Assembly (NCBI RefSeq): GCF_003171515.1
Contig: NC_089390.1
Span: 6,014,001 to 6,078,000, forward strand
Direction: 5' to 3'
DNA: 64,000 bases
Source: Pyrenophora tritici-repentis
Taxonomy: Eukaryota; Ascomycota; Dothideomycetes; Pleosporales; Pleosporaceae
Part shown: one piece after another, positions 52,613 to 64,000 of the stretch
How the letters are laid out: every line of letters begins with the position of its first letter
Position numbering within the stretch: position 1 is the first letter of the stretch
The notes under the pieces: model-generated
Told to the model about the DNA's origin: nothing
Databases searched by the model: none
The model's input: only the letters and a program-made list of their open reading frames with translations
Position numbers and translations under genes: made by a program

Positions 52613-54064
52613 ATGCCTCCCCGCGACGCAAACTGGATAGATGCAAGTTGCACCCGCTCGATTACCGTCTCTTTGTGTGACTGGGGCTAACATGTTCGTC
52701 CTATAGGGCCTTCGAGGCGTAGCTTCTTTCATGGTTGTATGCGGTCATCTCTGTACTGCCTTTGTGCCATGGCTACACCAGCCTGCCCAGAATGCTAAGA
52801 CTGCACCGCACCTCTTCCAACTTCCCTACTTCCGCCTCGCCGTCGGTGGCCGCAGCGCCGTCGCTCTCTTCTTCCTCGTCACAGGATACGTAAACTCGAT
52901 AGGCCCTATTGGAAAGTCGCGTGCTGGCAACCACGATGCTGCCTTTTACGGCATTGCGCGGAGCGCTCTCGCGCGCTCGGGAAGGCTCATTCTCCCCACC
53001 ATGGCGGCAACTTTTATTACCTGGTTCATGGCGAATACAAACGCATACCATATGACCAAGCACGTTGATGCGCAGTGGATACGACAGGGCTGGCATCGAC
53101 AGGAGCCTACGCTATGGCAGGCTTTCTGTTCGCTCTTCAAGGCCCAAACGGAAACGTGGACAACGGGTTGGGATGAGTACGACGGTACACAATGGACACT
53201 GCATTTGTTTCTAGAAGGCGCTTTTCTGGTATACACCACGATGCTCGCCACCGTTCTGGTGAAGCCAAAGGCCCGATTCGTCGTCTACGCAGTCATGTAC
53301 ATCTACTTCTGGCAAGTTGGCAAGGGTAAGAAAGCGCATTCTGTCCGCGTCACATGGCGCATAAATCGCTAACAAACACAGAACTCACCGTCGGCTCCAT
53401 CAAAGGCCTCAACATCGTCACAGGCATGTTCGTAGCCGAACTCCACAACCACTACAAAGACGCCGCCACAACGGTCCTCCCCGCCCCCATACCCACGATC
53501 ATGATTCTCTGCGGCATGTTCATGGCAGGTTTCCCGCAAGACTCCTTCGCCAACGCCCGCTGGTCCCACACCATGGCGATGATAATGAAGAGCCTCACCG
53601 CCGAAAAAACCGACATCCGCCGCTACTGGGACCACCTCGGCGCCGCCACCGTCCTCCTCGGCATCTTCTTCTCCCGCAACGCGCGCAAGATCCTCTCCTC
53701 GCCCGTCTTCAACTTCCTCGGCCGCGTCAGCTTTCCGGTCTACCTGCTCCACAACACGTTTATCAAAACGGTGCTTACGTGGATGATCTACCTCCCCTCG
53801 GCCATGAATCCGCCGGTGAATGAAAAGGGCGAGCAGATGGATCTGCAGCGTGCCTCGATCCCTCACATGCTCGTTGCTATTGCCATGTTTTACTACATCT
53901 TGTATCGCTCCGCTGCGCTATGGGTCAAATACGTGGACCCTGTTTGTGCGAATCTCGTCAATGCGGCGACCAAGTGGGCGTATGGGGAACCCATGCAACA
54001 GAAGGAGACTCGGCCGATTCTGGAAAATGGCGCGGCGGACAAAAATGTGTTGTTGCCTTCATGA
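52613..54064 (+). CDS. Membrane acyltransferase (acyltransferase 3 family)
   Basis: Predicted multi-pass membrane enzyme transferring acyl groups to hydroxyls of sugars, lipids or small molecules; the substrate is unknown. Exons 52613-52642, 52707-53325 and 53382-54064 give 443 aa. The first intron uses a GC donor (GAT|GCAAGT) and TATAG acceptor, which alone produces the family opening NWIDGLRGVASFMVV followed by GHLCTAF with the conserved His. Further family features are AVGGRSAVALFFLVTGYVNS, ARSGRLILPTMAATFITW, WTLHLFLEGAFLVY and the late SFPVYLLHNTFIKTV. Around ten hydrophobic segments are visible. The tail is hydrophilic. Similar proteins occur in polyketide clusters, but no partner genes are near. 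Confidence 0.85.
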
Positions 54065-54962
54065 AGTTTTCTTATGTTTAAATTTCCTTTTTCTTTTGCC
54101 GTACGGAGCTGCATCTTCTTGTGTATGTGATACACAATTCTGGCATCATCATCATCATCATCATCATCGCTCTGGGATTCTTTCTTTCCTCTGAACGTAA
54201 TTTCTTGCATTCCTTTTTTTTCTCCTTCTGTTGTCATCTTGGGTTGCATCCGCATATCAACGTCTTTAGCATATTCTCTAAGTATGTCTGTGGCTTTCTC
54301 TCTATTCTTTGTTTACCCCACGAGAGCAAGCGGCATCATCGAAGTCCGTTTTTTGTCATTTATCATTTGGCGAGGGAGTTTTGGAGAATGAAAAGGTGTA
54401 GGCTGAAGGGGGCAAATTATATTATATGAAATGCTCACAAGCTGTGAGAGGAAGGTTTCTTTCTCTAGATGGGTATGTGTGGGGTTGTGCATACAAGCTA
54501 GAGTGAGAGAGAGAGTAGTAGTAGAAGTGGTTGAAGCTGAATGAAGAAAAACATTTCAAAATATGTGCAGTTTAGTGTTTTGTGATATTATTGCTCTCCT
54601 TGTTAGTTTAGTGAAATTCGTTATATCATTATAGGGAGAGGGGAACTGCAATTGTAGCTAAAAGTTTGTAAAAGTTTGAATATCTTCTTGTCATCACAGC
54701 CAACTTGATATGGGACAAAATGGGGATTGTTAGGAACTAATAGACCATATGTATTATTCATTATTTGTAACCGGGCCGTCTAATCCAAGAGAAAAAAGCG
54801 AGTGGGGGAATAATGCATCGGGTATCAAAAAGAAAACCACAATCGCAGAGCAGAACCCAAACCAAACCAAAACATATAAATCATCCCATCGTCAATCTTG
54901 CCCTCTCCTACCTTCATGCATTATACCCCATCCACACCATCACCTCCTCGTCATGGAACCCC
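54065..54962. other. Intergenic region between convergent genes
   Basis: About 900 bp of A/T-rich DNA with an (ATC) microsatellite at 54144-54167. It holds two 3' UTRs. No gene is supported. Confidence 0.5.
54144..54167. repeat. ATC trinucleotide microsatellite
   Basis: About eight ATC units in the 3' flank of the acyltransferase gene. Confidence 0.85.
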
Positions 54963-56333
54963 CTACATATTCTCGATAACATGCGAGTTAATCGCACTCT
55001 GGAATCCCTGGTTGTTGCCGCCGTACTCCTGCGCCGCCGAACTCTGCACACCCATCGAGTTTGCACCGCCAGCGCCATAAGAGCTAGGACCCTCGCCATG
55101 AGCATCCGCCTGAGCGAGCGCACTCTGAACAGTTTGGTTCTGAGCAGGGAGGAAGATGACCTTTGAGTTTGCGGATTTGGCCATTGCTTGCATGGCTTCG
55201 AGGTATCTGATTTGCATGGCGGGAGCCGAGGAGAGGATGTCTGCGGCTTGGCTGTTTGGTTGAATTAGCATTGGTGTGGGAAAAAAGGAGTGTAAGTGAA
55301 AAATAGGGAGACTTACCGCATAAGTTTCGCAGCCTCGACTTCAGCGCGAGCAGCGATGACTTTAGCCTCACCAGTGCGCTTGCTCTGAGCGGCCATGGAA
55401 AGTGAGTCTTGGAGATCCTGGGAAAAGATGATGTCCTTTACGAGCATGGATTCGACTTCTACACCCCATCCCAGTGCCGTTTCCTCGATGATCTCGCGGA
55501 TCGACTGTGCGATTTCCTCGCGGCGCTCAATCACATCCTGGAGGACGCGGGCACCAACGACGTGGCGGAGAGTCGTCTGTGTGCGTTCCACGAGAGCCTG
55601 GCGGATGTTGCTGATGCTGAAAGCTGCCTTGTGTGGAGAGGTGATGCGGTAGTAGATGACGGATGTCAACTGTAGGGAGACATTGTCCTTTGTCATGCAG
55701 ACTTGCTTGGGCACTTCGACGATTTGGATCTTGATGTCGACTTGAACGAGTTGCTCGGAGAGCGGGTTCACGTAGACGAGACCTGGGTCAACGGCACGAG
55801 CGAAGCGTCCGAACTTGGTCACGAGACCTACGTTTCCTTGGCTCACGGGCTTGTAGGGGTTGGGGCATACGAGGCAGCATGGGATGGCTCCAAGGGTGCC
55901 GATGCAGCTGCCTAGTGAGTTGATCTGAATTGCGTGTTAGAGTGGCGATTTCGGAAGGTGTTGATATCATAGATTTTGGATATCTTGTCTTGCACGTCAT
56001 GTGCAGTACTTTGATAACTATCAATGATGGGATCAAACTTACCATAGCACCGTACCACCCATTGGTGTCAGCATCCGCATCATCTGGCTGGATAACCCTA
56101 GCATAGCTGGGCTGAAGGTCCTCTCGTCGCGGCGGCTGCACCTTGATAACAGGCTCATCAGTACGAGAAGCAGCGCTGCCAGCGCCATTGACTGGAGCCT
56201 TGCCGTTGATGTCGCTCATAGTAGCTGCAGTGTGTGCGTAATTAACAGAACCGGTGTCGTGGAGAAATGGCTGATTAGAAGAAGTAATAGATTCGGCGGT
56301 ATTGTTGTTAGAGGAGCCGTGTAAGGTAGCCAT
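54963..56333 (-). CDS. Stomatin-like SPFH/Band 7 protein
   Basis: Scaffold of membrane microdomains of the stomatin/podocin group. Exons 56333-56043, 55924-55317 and 55251-54963 give 395 aa. The N-terminal 90 residues are hydrophilic and disordered. A Cys-rich hydrophobic stretch (SCIGTLGAIPCCLVCPNPY) is the likely membrane hairpin or palmitoylation site. The SPFH domain runs through GNVGLVTKFGRFARAVDPGL, VCMTKDNVSLQLTSVIYYRI, ALVERTQTTLRHVVGARVLQ, ALGWGVEVESMLVKDIIF and RTGEAKVIAARAEVEAAKLM. The C-terminus is an oligomerising helix with a Gly/Ser/Asn-rich tail. The last intron splits an Arg codon after KLM. All splice borders are canonical and length fits fungal stomatins. Confidence 0.92.
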
Positions 56334-58096
56334 TTGTTCATGTGCAGGGTAGTCGTGAGCTTATATGTTATCCTGGGGCACGTCGCATTCACGGCATCTT
56401 GGAGCGGGGAAGCTAGCGTACAAGGTTAGCTTCGATTGCGCTAGCTTAGCTACTGTGGCCTGTTGTGGCCACCCTACTGGGGCTGTGCTACTTTTACCAT
56501 GGAAACCTCATTAACGAGAGGGTAATCATGACAACAGGAAGGAATGTGCATTCCGATATTACACGATGCGCAGCCTCATCCTACCGGTACAGCCTCTATC
56601 TTGTTCACCTCTTCACAATTCCCTACACTCTACGCGCATATTCTCTCAGCATTATGTTAGCTGTGTCAAACCTCCCGATTCTAGTTGCGCAAAGGTGCAC
56701 CAGACCACCACCCATCTTCAAGGCCTCCCGTATGGGATTACTCGGCTAAGTCGGTGGCACTTGCCCACTCGTGACGTGCAAAAACCCCCCAAGGCACACT
56801 CGCACTTTCACATCTGAACACAACCGAACCATACAGATCACACTCCCTCACATATCCGACGTCAGCGTTTTCCCACCCATCTAATTGAGCCTATACACCA
56901 CACACTACAGCCAATTTCTCGGCAGCACAAATCACGCGCTTGTGCCCCCATGTTCATTGTGGTTGCAATAGGTAAGGCGTGCCGTTTGATTGGAATCAGC
57001 CTTGTAGGTGGAGTCCTTTTGTGGCGAATGCATCTGAGCTTCCGCTGCGGATATGGTGGGCTACTAGGTCTGTCAGAGCAAGGCTGGTGGGTGATTCTTA
57101 GCTTTGTTCGCCCTGTTTATTTCCGTTACTTAGGCGCGCTGCTAGTAGCAACGGAAAAGTGTCCTGAGGCAATTGTGTGTTGGAGGCTGGTACAGTTGTA
57201 TGTTGCCCGTATTGGATAATGTTGATGGCGGGTTTAATTGTTCACTGGGTGCTCAATGTGTAGGCCAGGCACATATTCACGCACCTGCATACGTTCTACC
57301 CATGGTACTCGGGTCCGCATACGAAATGCATGTCCTGCTGCGCCATTCTTCCTCGCCGGTTATCCCCACATACACGATTCTTGGGTGTCTTGGATACATC
57401 TTCTTTCCTCCCTCTTTTCACTCACCGGTGGAGGCAAATTTGGTCAGAGACCAGCTTCGCCTTCCATCTCGACAATGCCTCTTCAGGTGGCCTAATTCGA
57501 ATCTAACGGATCCTTTGCTAGTCAGCTTACGGGGTGGCAGAGACGTGTTTGTTGGTATATGCTGCGGTTGCCATGTTTGTTCGCCGTGATACGGCGCAGT
57601 TGGCGTAGTCCTATCTGGGCTTGACTACGCCGCAAGCTTATAACCGTGCTTGACGCCACACGTGGGTTTTCCAGGTACTTAAGCGCCTGGAGATTGTGTG
57701 CCTGGCCTATTTGTTGACCTGTCTCGGTGCTTCTTTCGGCAGTGACATGGATCGTGGACTTTCTTGTGATGCATTTAGTACCATGAAAGCTTCAGTGGAT
57801 TGCTTTATCGCTGATAGAAAACTATATTTTAGCAGGCTTGGATGTCAGACTACAGTGAGCAGTGGGAACATAGAGCCAAGACTCGTATACACACTAGCCA
57901 GCAATCATGGTTGGAAGAACAGGCGTTGTTGTACGAAATCCGGCATAACAGAGCTTGACCATCATATATAGACCAAAAATAATGCCAGTGATAGCAACAA
58001 CCCCTTAGCCCCATACAGAATGTAATAATACATTTCAAGATAAACACCAACACGCCAAGGCACCGATCAAATGCAAGTTCACGGCCCCAACGCATA
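56334..58096. other. Intergenic region, no gene seen
   Basis: About 1.76 kb. Hydrophobic-looking frames occur near 56950-57220 but with atypical composition and no splice support. It contains the stomatin promoter and the Ssr4 3' flank. Confidence 0.5.
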
Positions 58097-60204
58097 CTAT
58101 GCATGGTCACCCTCACCAGTTTCATCGTGGTGCATCTCCGTTCCATGGAAAGCATCTCCAAATGCTGAATCATCAACCAGATCCAAGCCCAGGTTATCAT
58201 CATGGCCATAGTCTGCCAACGCATCTCCAGCGCTATCGAGGTTGTCGAAGCTTCCAAAGTCGGCAGTATCGAACATACTGCCTGCATCAGCTTCGATGTT
58301 GGAAGAGGGCATGACACCTGCATTGGTCGTTGGCTGATTGTTGTTCATAGTGGGTTGTTGGCCACTACCTGGCTGTTGTGCATTTCCTGATTGCTCGTTC
58401 ACCATGACCCAGTCCTTCTCTCCTGCAGCCGCCATGCCAGACATTTCCACATCCAAGTCCAGAAGATCGGCACCTACATCCAGGTTTGTGTCTTGTTGGT
58501 CGAATGTCGCTGTCTGGTTTGGGTTGTTGGGTACGTTGGGTGTGCCAGTGGTGGAGTGCGACTGGCTTGGAGGCTGTGATAGTCTAGGCAATGAGATGTT
58601 CCCGACAGGTGTACCTGAAAGCGAACCATTACCGTATTGATCCAGTAGGTTTGCAGCAGAATTATCTTCCATGGACGCGTCGTTGTTCATACCACTTGAT
58701 GTGCCGTTTGTGTTTTGCTGAGCTCCGTCGCCGTTGACTTGGGCTTTCGGAGATGGTGCCTGTGGTTCAATGAATCCTCCCTTGTCCACACAGACAATAG
58801 CCTTCTTTTCATCGAATTTAACCCCCAGTGACTTTTCTAGGTCTTGTACAACTTCCTCCACAGGATCCGCGTTGTCACCGTCACTCTCGGATGAGCGTAG
58901 AAGATCCCGTAATCTTCGTTCGGCTTTGATGTACGTTCGCGTGCGCTTCAACTGTACCATCTTCTTTGCGTGCTCGGCCTTCATCTTATCAATCTCAGCT
59001 TGCTCATTTGTCGTGTACTCTGAGACGCGCTTTTCGAATTCCTTTAGTTGCTCCGGCTCCAGCTTGTAGTAGTTCTTGATTTGGTAGCTATCCTTTCCTG
59101 GCTCCACATTTTCCGCTCCAGGAACGTCTAGAATACCTGCAGTAAGCGGAGCAAGCTCACCCATCAGGCCCAAACCCAGATCGATAGGCGCAATCTTCCC
59201 GACGGCATAAGGCGACGAGAATATCTCCTCCATCCATTCGTGATGCTGCTTGTAGCGCGACAAGCTTATTTCGCGCGGAGTTAGGAAGTCGAATGCATCT
59301 TGTGTCGCATTCTCTTCCTCTTCCAGGGAATTGTCTGGTATAATCGCGCCGACAGGAGGTTGGCGAGGTTGTGCCTGAGCGGGTAGGCGCTGACGCTTGG
59401 CCGGAGGAGGTTGCGCAGCATATGGCCGGCCTGGTTGCATCGGGTTGTAGTAAGGCTGCGGGCCTCTCATGGCCTGCTGTCCAAATTCAACCTTGGGCCA
59501 GTTGGCTTGGTCGACTAGCATAAACTCCTTGCGCATCAATGGCCCAGCTTGCTGTAATTGAGCGCGCATCTGAAGCATGCCATGTACTTCTCGTGTGATT
59601 GGAATCTGGGAGGCGGGGATTCTGCTCTGCGGATCTGCTGGCTTGTAGTGCACCAACCAGAGGTTCGGGTCAATGGTACCAGGCCCAGCAGCGATTCGGT
59701 AACGATGGCGCGCATGCATGGCATATGGCTCGTGTGGGTAGTGGTATCCGCTGTTGTGGACAAGGACCTGGAGAGTCTTTATGGTGTTAGAGGCTGGCGG
59801 ATCAATATGGCTTGCCAACACATACATATCCGCGAATATTCATATCATACACGTTCTCGGCATCAGCCCACACCATACCATCTGAGGCGAAATTGTTGCC
59901 CATGCGCGGGGACTGCCATGTGAGGATAACAGTGCCATCTGGGGGAGGGGCTGACAGAAAGGTCCAGGCGACGGGTGAGGTGTCGCGCACGATTTGGGGA
60001 CCCTTGATGAGATACTCGAGAGCCTGGGGGGCTTGTAGGCCAGGCTGGGTAGGAAAACGGTATGAGGATATCAGATGCACATGAGGAAGCTATACTGTTT
60101 ATTAGCTGCGAGCAACATTGGGGGTCTATAGGCGCTCGCACAAGTTGATTCGGCACCTGCGCACTCGGGTCAGGCGCCTGGTACGCTTGATTCATGCCGT
60201 ACAT
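58097..60204 (-). CDS. SSR4: SWI/SNF and RSC complex subunit Ssr4
   Basis: Fungal-specific subunit of ATP-dependent chromatin remodellers, first described in fission yeast. Exons 60204-60142, 60089-59826 and 59767-58097 give 665 aa; the first donor could instead be the GT nearer the ATG, which would shorten the N-terminus by five residues. The conserved N-terminal domain reads LPHVHLISSYRFPTQPG, PVAWTFLSAPPDG-like APPPDGTVILTWQSP, VWADAENVYDMNIRGY and HEPYAMHARHRYRIA. A second conserved block is ATQDAFDFLTPREISLSRYK followed by QHHEWMEEIFSSPY. A helical segment (LKEFEKRVSEYTTNEQAEID) precedes a long Gln/Asn/Ser/Asp-rich acidic tail, probably an activation-type disordered region. Nuclear. No lesions. 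Confidence 0.9.
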
Positions 60205-60591
60205 GGTGGGTGAATTAATGCGACAGCAAAGCCGCGTCGATCAATCTGGGTTGGGTGGTGATGCAGTGGGCGCGAAAGCTGGGGTTGATGTCTGGAATCT
60301 TTGGCGCGTTGAACCACCGCGCGACTGCCAAGAACCATGCCACATGCAGTTAGCGTCTGGAGCGTCTGATCGCCCATCAACCAAGCTCCCGTGGTCTGAC
60401 AATGAACATGAACAACACGGCGCGCGGATACTTTGATCACATCTGAGAAGCTTGCTCGCTCATCAAATAAGTTTCAAATTCATTCGTTTTTGCTCAACGA
60501 AAATATCACATAGAACAGCAGACATGGTGCAAGTACAATCTATTCACAGTACTTCAAACTATATACAAGACAATGTATTTCCAGATATCAT
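60205..60591. other. Ssr4 promoter and 3' flank of the secreted protein gene region
   Basis: About 390 bp between two minus-strand genes. No other reading frame is supported. Confidence 0.45.
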
Positions 60592-61039
60592 TCAAGAGCC
60601 CATAACGTGCGGCGTCTGAACATCATGGCAAGCTCCCGGTGTAGTTGGTGGCCTGCATACCTGCTGAGGCGTTAGCCATGTGTATCTCAAGACGAAACAA
60701 GACACGGGCATAGATCATCTACTTACAAGGGGGTGTTCTGGGTCAGACTGCGTGAAGCAATTCGATGTGCCATTGCAGATATGCGCAATATCGATGATGG
60801 GCCAACCGTAGTTTGTGTAGTACCAGGTGAAATCCTGTAGAATAGTTAGTAAAGGCAGCAGATGGAAGTTACGGAATGTGTGGAAGACATACGTAGAGGC
60901 ATTCGTCGCCAGCCTGTTTGCCGGTACAGGCATTAGAGAGCTCGTAGTTGTGGGGGTTGTTCTTCGACATTGGGTTCAAGTTCGGCATAGCGCTGGCCAC
61001 GGCTAGAGAGGCGACGAGTGCAAAGATGGAGTTCTTCAT
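60592..61039 (-). CDS. Small secreted protein with six cysteines
   Basis: Exons 61039-60893, 60834-60727 and 60660-60592, both introns phase 0 with canonical borders (TAC|GTATGT to CTACAG, CTT|GTAAGT to AGCAG). The product is 107 aa. It has a signal peptide (MKNSIFALVASLAVASA) and a mature part with six cysteines in the contexts NACTGK, DECLY, HICNG, SNCFTQ, VCRPP and GACHD, enough for three disulfides. There is no membrane segment or GPI signal. Size, secretion and cysteine content are those of fungal effector candidates or antimicrobial-like peptides; I recognise no family. The gene is isolated in AT-richer DNA, 2.3 kb from the next gene. Confidence 0.72.
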
Positions 61040-63344
61040 GATTGCGTTGAGTTGGTTCGGTTTGGTTTGGTAGGAATTGAGAAGTATGAGTGAATTAATG
61101 GTAAAACCGGTGAGTGGTGATCAGTTGGAAGGCCTGGATGGATACCTTATATACTGAGGTTTCTACACTTCATGATGCACAAGCAAAGCTAAGCCTCGAC
61201 GCCTCACACCGTGTGGCTTAGCATCAAGTACTGACATATAGCGCTGACTTCCTGTAATGGTCCTGGATGTGATGAGCTATACCTGGGTAGGTATGTGTAG
61301 TCGACCGGCACTGGGACCGTGCCGGTGTCCTGCAATTCGACACTCGTATTCCTACCCCAGAGTTCTTTCCGGAGTTTCTAGGATAAAAGCGCGAGCTATG
61401 ACAGCGGATTCAACCGGGACGAAGAAAACATTAAAGCACTAATGAGAAAATACACGTTCATGGAGGGATCAGCCCAATTACATTTAGCTTAGAGAATCAC
61501 TGTTACATCAAGATGAGTGTTCAGTTGTGTTTCGATCTTATCCGTTGAAAACCTCGTATTTCCCAATCTATGGTGTTTCATGGGCTACAGTAATCTCGGT
61601 GAACACCCAAGACTTGAAACATACGAGCTCTTTTGCACAAGCATAACTTCTGCGCCAAACACAACTTATCGTACAACAAAAGTGGTTAGTTCATAGATCC
61701 GGAACATCCGCACTCAAGGTTTCACGGCCTTGGGCTCGATAGATTTAAGCCACCAACGACATCTAGAGTGGCGGGGAATTCGTATTCGTTCTGTGATACC
61801 CATGCAATAAGCTATCGTAGTGTCGCGGAAGACCAAGGCGAAAGACCAGACCTCACGAAACCTATAACATCTTACCCCGTGTCACCCGCGGAACTCCGAA
61901 AGTGGTACCGGTTCGGCCGATCAGGACGTAGCTACAGAGGTACCTAGATCAAGTGGAGTTGGTTCGGTCTGCCTTGCACAAACAACCACTCGGGCTGTTT
62001 GGGTGACCACCGGAAATATTGGGGTCCTGTACATATCCGCTACTGCCCTTGTTTGCAGCCAGATCTTAAGGGCTGCGGTATAATTCTTGTTCGTAGCGGG
62101 TGGCTGTATCCGAATGGCGACAAGTTTGCTAAGACAATGCTTAGACAATGCTTAGAAGACTCTTGAAAACGAGTGAGGAATTTTACTGCAGACAGGACTC
62201 TATGGCTCTAAGTTGCAATGATGAGGGGAGATATTAGTTGGGTACCTATATTACGGATCAGTCTTCGTATTCGTTCCAAACGTGGAAGGAACTGCGCGCA
62301 AGTGGTAAGATCAGTTTTGTTTTGTTCCACCACTGACAAAACTACAGAAATCTTTGCCCGGTAATTAGATTTCCAATGTATATACTTTGGTCGCGGAGTT
62401 GAAGACTACAAGCCAATGTACGATGAAATGCTGCCCGGGTACGCAAGTGTTGGAGGAATGAAGATCGTGTAATCAGAGCACAGAAGACATCGCAACAAGA
62501 ATGCATGCAAGCAGTTTTGAAGGACTTGCTATAATTATTCAGTCTCTAGGTAGTCAATGGAAGTGGTGGCTCGAATGGCTCCTCCCATTTTGGTTCCAAC
62601 TGGAAAAGCAAGCGACGTCGACGTCAAAACCTTCCCAGCTCAATCTCACGAACAGATGACATGCAAGGAGCTTGATCAAATGAGACAGCTCTTTGAAACC
62701 GGGGGATACTGCATATGCTTCTGTTAGACATCTGAAGCTATACAAACTTGGAAGCAACGCTCATAGACGAACCGAAAGAAGCAACATCACTTTTATCTGC
62801 CTACACAAAACTTCCAGTGAATACATACTCCTCACCCAAACTACACGCACATAGATACTGTTCAATTTTCACATAGTTACCCCATGGTCGGAGTTGTGAA
62901 TATCCACCTGCTGACAAATCATGCACCTACCTAGGTAAGAAGTACTCTACTACACCGCATCTATTTAACAACCCCTACACATGATCTCCAGTACTACCAC
63001 CGCATCCTATCCATTATCTGGATTAGACATGACCATAGGGCGCAGATGTACTATCTGAGTTTGTCAGCAAGCAGTAGTGATCTTGAATTGACCAATCACG
63101 TGAAAAGTATCAACGTGATGTTGGACTGATCAATTACGTGAGCACCATCATCATATGGCTGTTCTACTTATCAAGAGACCGTCATTGACAGTACTTGAAT
63201 TTGTATATATATATATATTTGGCGTGCCTCAATGTCGTTTCTTTTCCATATCGCTGCCAGGCTACACTGCGTCCTCTTTCTTCGCCTTGTAAGGACTGGC
63301 CGGAAACTGTACCAACAGTCTTAAAACGACAGAGATAGACAATC
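61040..63344. other. Intergenic region, no gene seen
   Basis: About 2.3 kb of relatively A/T-rich DNA with a (TA) run near 63206-63219. It holds the promoters of the secreted protein and the transporter. No coding frame is supported. Confidence 0.5.
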
Positions 63345-64000
63345 ATGGCCTCAATTCCTCAACTCAGTATCTCAAGCACAGATGTTCCACTCCTATATGA
63401 AGAAAAGGGGCATCTCTCTCAAACACACCACTCCCCCTACAACCAAAATCCATCATCACAGAACAAAGCACCGCCGCCTCTTTCCAATACCCCCGAACCC
63501 ACCTACCCCGAAGGCGGTCTCTTAGCATGGTCCGTCGTCCTCGGCGCCTTCTCAGGTATCAGCGCCTCAATCGGCATCTACAACTCGTCCGGAATCTTCG
63601 AAGCCTACGTGTCCACGGAACTCCTCCCAGACTTGTCAAAAACCAGCATCGGCTGGATCTTCGGCATCTACACCTTTGTGACATGGTTCCTAGGCGTACA
63701 GATTAGACCGACGGCGCTGATGGTGGCGGAGAGAGTGTGTACGCTTTGGGGGATTTTTGCGTTGAGTAGATGTACGGGTGAGTTTTGCGGCGTTCCAAAT
63801 ATCCGTCCATTGTACCTAAAGGTATGTGATCTTTGAGGATACAAGTTTTTAACATGATATCAGAATACTACCAAGCCCTCGCCTTCTCAATCTTAAACGC
63901 AACCGGCTCCTCCCTCCTCGTTACCCCCGCAAACGCCTCAGTAGCCCACTGGTTCAACACCTGCCGCGGTCTCGCCAGCGGCGCAGCCTTCGTCGGCGGT
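63345..64000 (+). CDS. MFS monocarboxylate-type transporter, 5' part (cut by window end)
   Basis: Start of a major facilitator protein of the fungal monocarboxylate/MCH group. Exon 1 is 63345-63777 and exon 2 starts at 63864 after a GT-AG intron; the rest lies outside. The protein has a hydrophilic N-terminus, then YPEGGLLAWSVVLGAFSGIS (segment 1), IGWIFGIYTFVTWFLGVQ (segment 2), ALMVAERVCTLWGIFALSRC (segment 3), EYYQALAFSILNATGSSLLV (segment 4) and the typical ANASVAHWFNTCRGLASGAA. Between segments 2 and 3, where family members usually carry GPVFDxxGP (motif A-like loop), the sequence goes straight from VQI to RPTALM, so about nine residues are missing in frame. Either a natural deletion that harms function or an unusual member. 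Substrate unknown. Confidence 0.85.

Noticed and set aside
56950..57589. Hydrophobic plus-strand frames
   Set aside because: They overlap each other in different frames, have no spliceable continuation and no recognisable membrane protein family.

Overview
The window looks like nuclear DNA of a filamentous ascomycete. Genes are compact and most are split by introns of about 45-90 nt with GT(A/G)NGT donors, CTAAC/CTAAT-type branch points and CAG/TAG acceptors. The gene set is typically fungal: INP1, a UsgS-like membrane protein, GH131 glucanase, Ssr4, and HAM1-like and patatin-like proteins. A Pleosporales-type Dothideomycete is my inference from general resemblance; no marker gene here proves it. 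All gene models come from reading frames, splice motifs and remembered family features, without alignment software.

Layout. 1-12 kb: a formamidase with two apparent frameshifts (-), a UsgS/EI24-like membrane protein (-), the peroxisome inheritance factor INP1 (+), a Ser/Pro-rich protein of unknown function (+) and a patatin-like phospholipase with an intact catalytic dyad (+). 12.76-21.30 kb: a Ty1/copia LTR retrotransposon on the minus strand with identical-looking 235-bp LTRs and a 5-bp target duplication. A 3.1-kb hAT DNA transposon with an intact 843-aa transposase and its own 8-bp target duplication is nested inside it. 21.3-24.5 kb: a 42-aa secreted peptide gene 47 bp from the LTR, a multi-exon membrane protein of unknown family (+) and a GH131 glucanase (-).

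26.5-34.7 kb: Src1/Heh inner nuclear membrane protein, ribosomal protein eL42, an ApbA/PanE-type reductase and a second patatin-like protein that has lost the catalytic serine (all +). 35-38 kb: three tandem paralogues (all -) with a short Myb/SANT-like domain, identical intron positions and rapidly changing charged tails. 40-42 kb: mitochondrial malic enzyme (-). 44.4-56.3 kb: HAM1-like protein (+), the OST3/OST6 oligosaccharyltransferase subunit (-), a coiled-coil nuclear-type protein (+), a membrane acyltransferase with a GC-AG intron (+) and a stomatin-like SPFH protein (-). 58-64 kb: Ssr4 chromatin-remodelling subunit (-), a six-cysteine secreted protein (-) and the start of an MFS monocarboxylate-type transporter (+) cut by the window edge.

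Most genes are independent housekeeping or accessory genes, and I see no secondary-metabolite cluster or CRISPR array. The most informative parts are the nested transposons (including covarying hairpins in the Copia leader), the tandem Myb-like trio, the catalytically altered patatin and the two small secreted proteins. Coordinates of exon borders are given in each entry.
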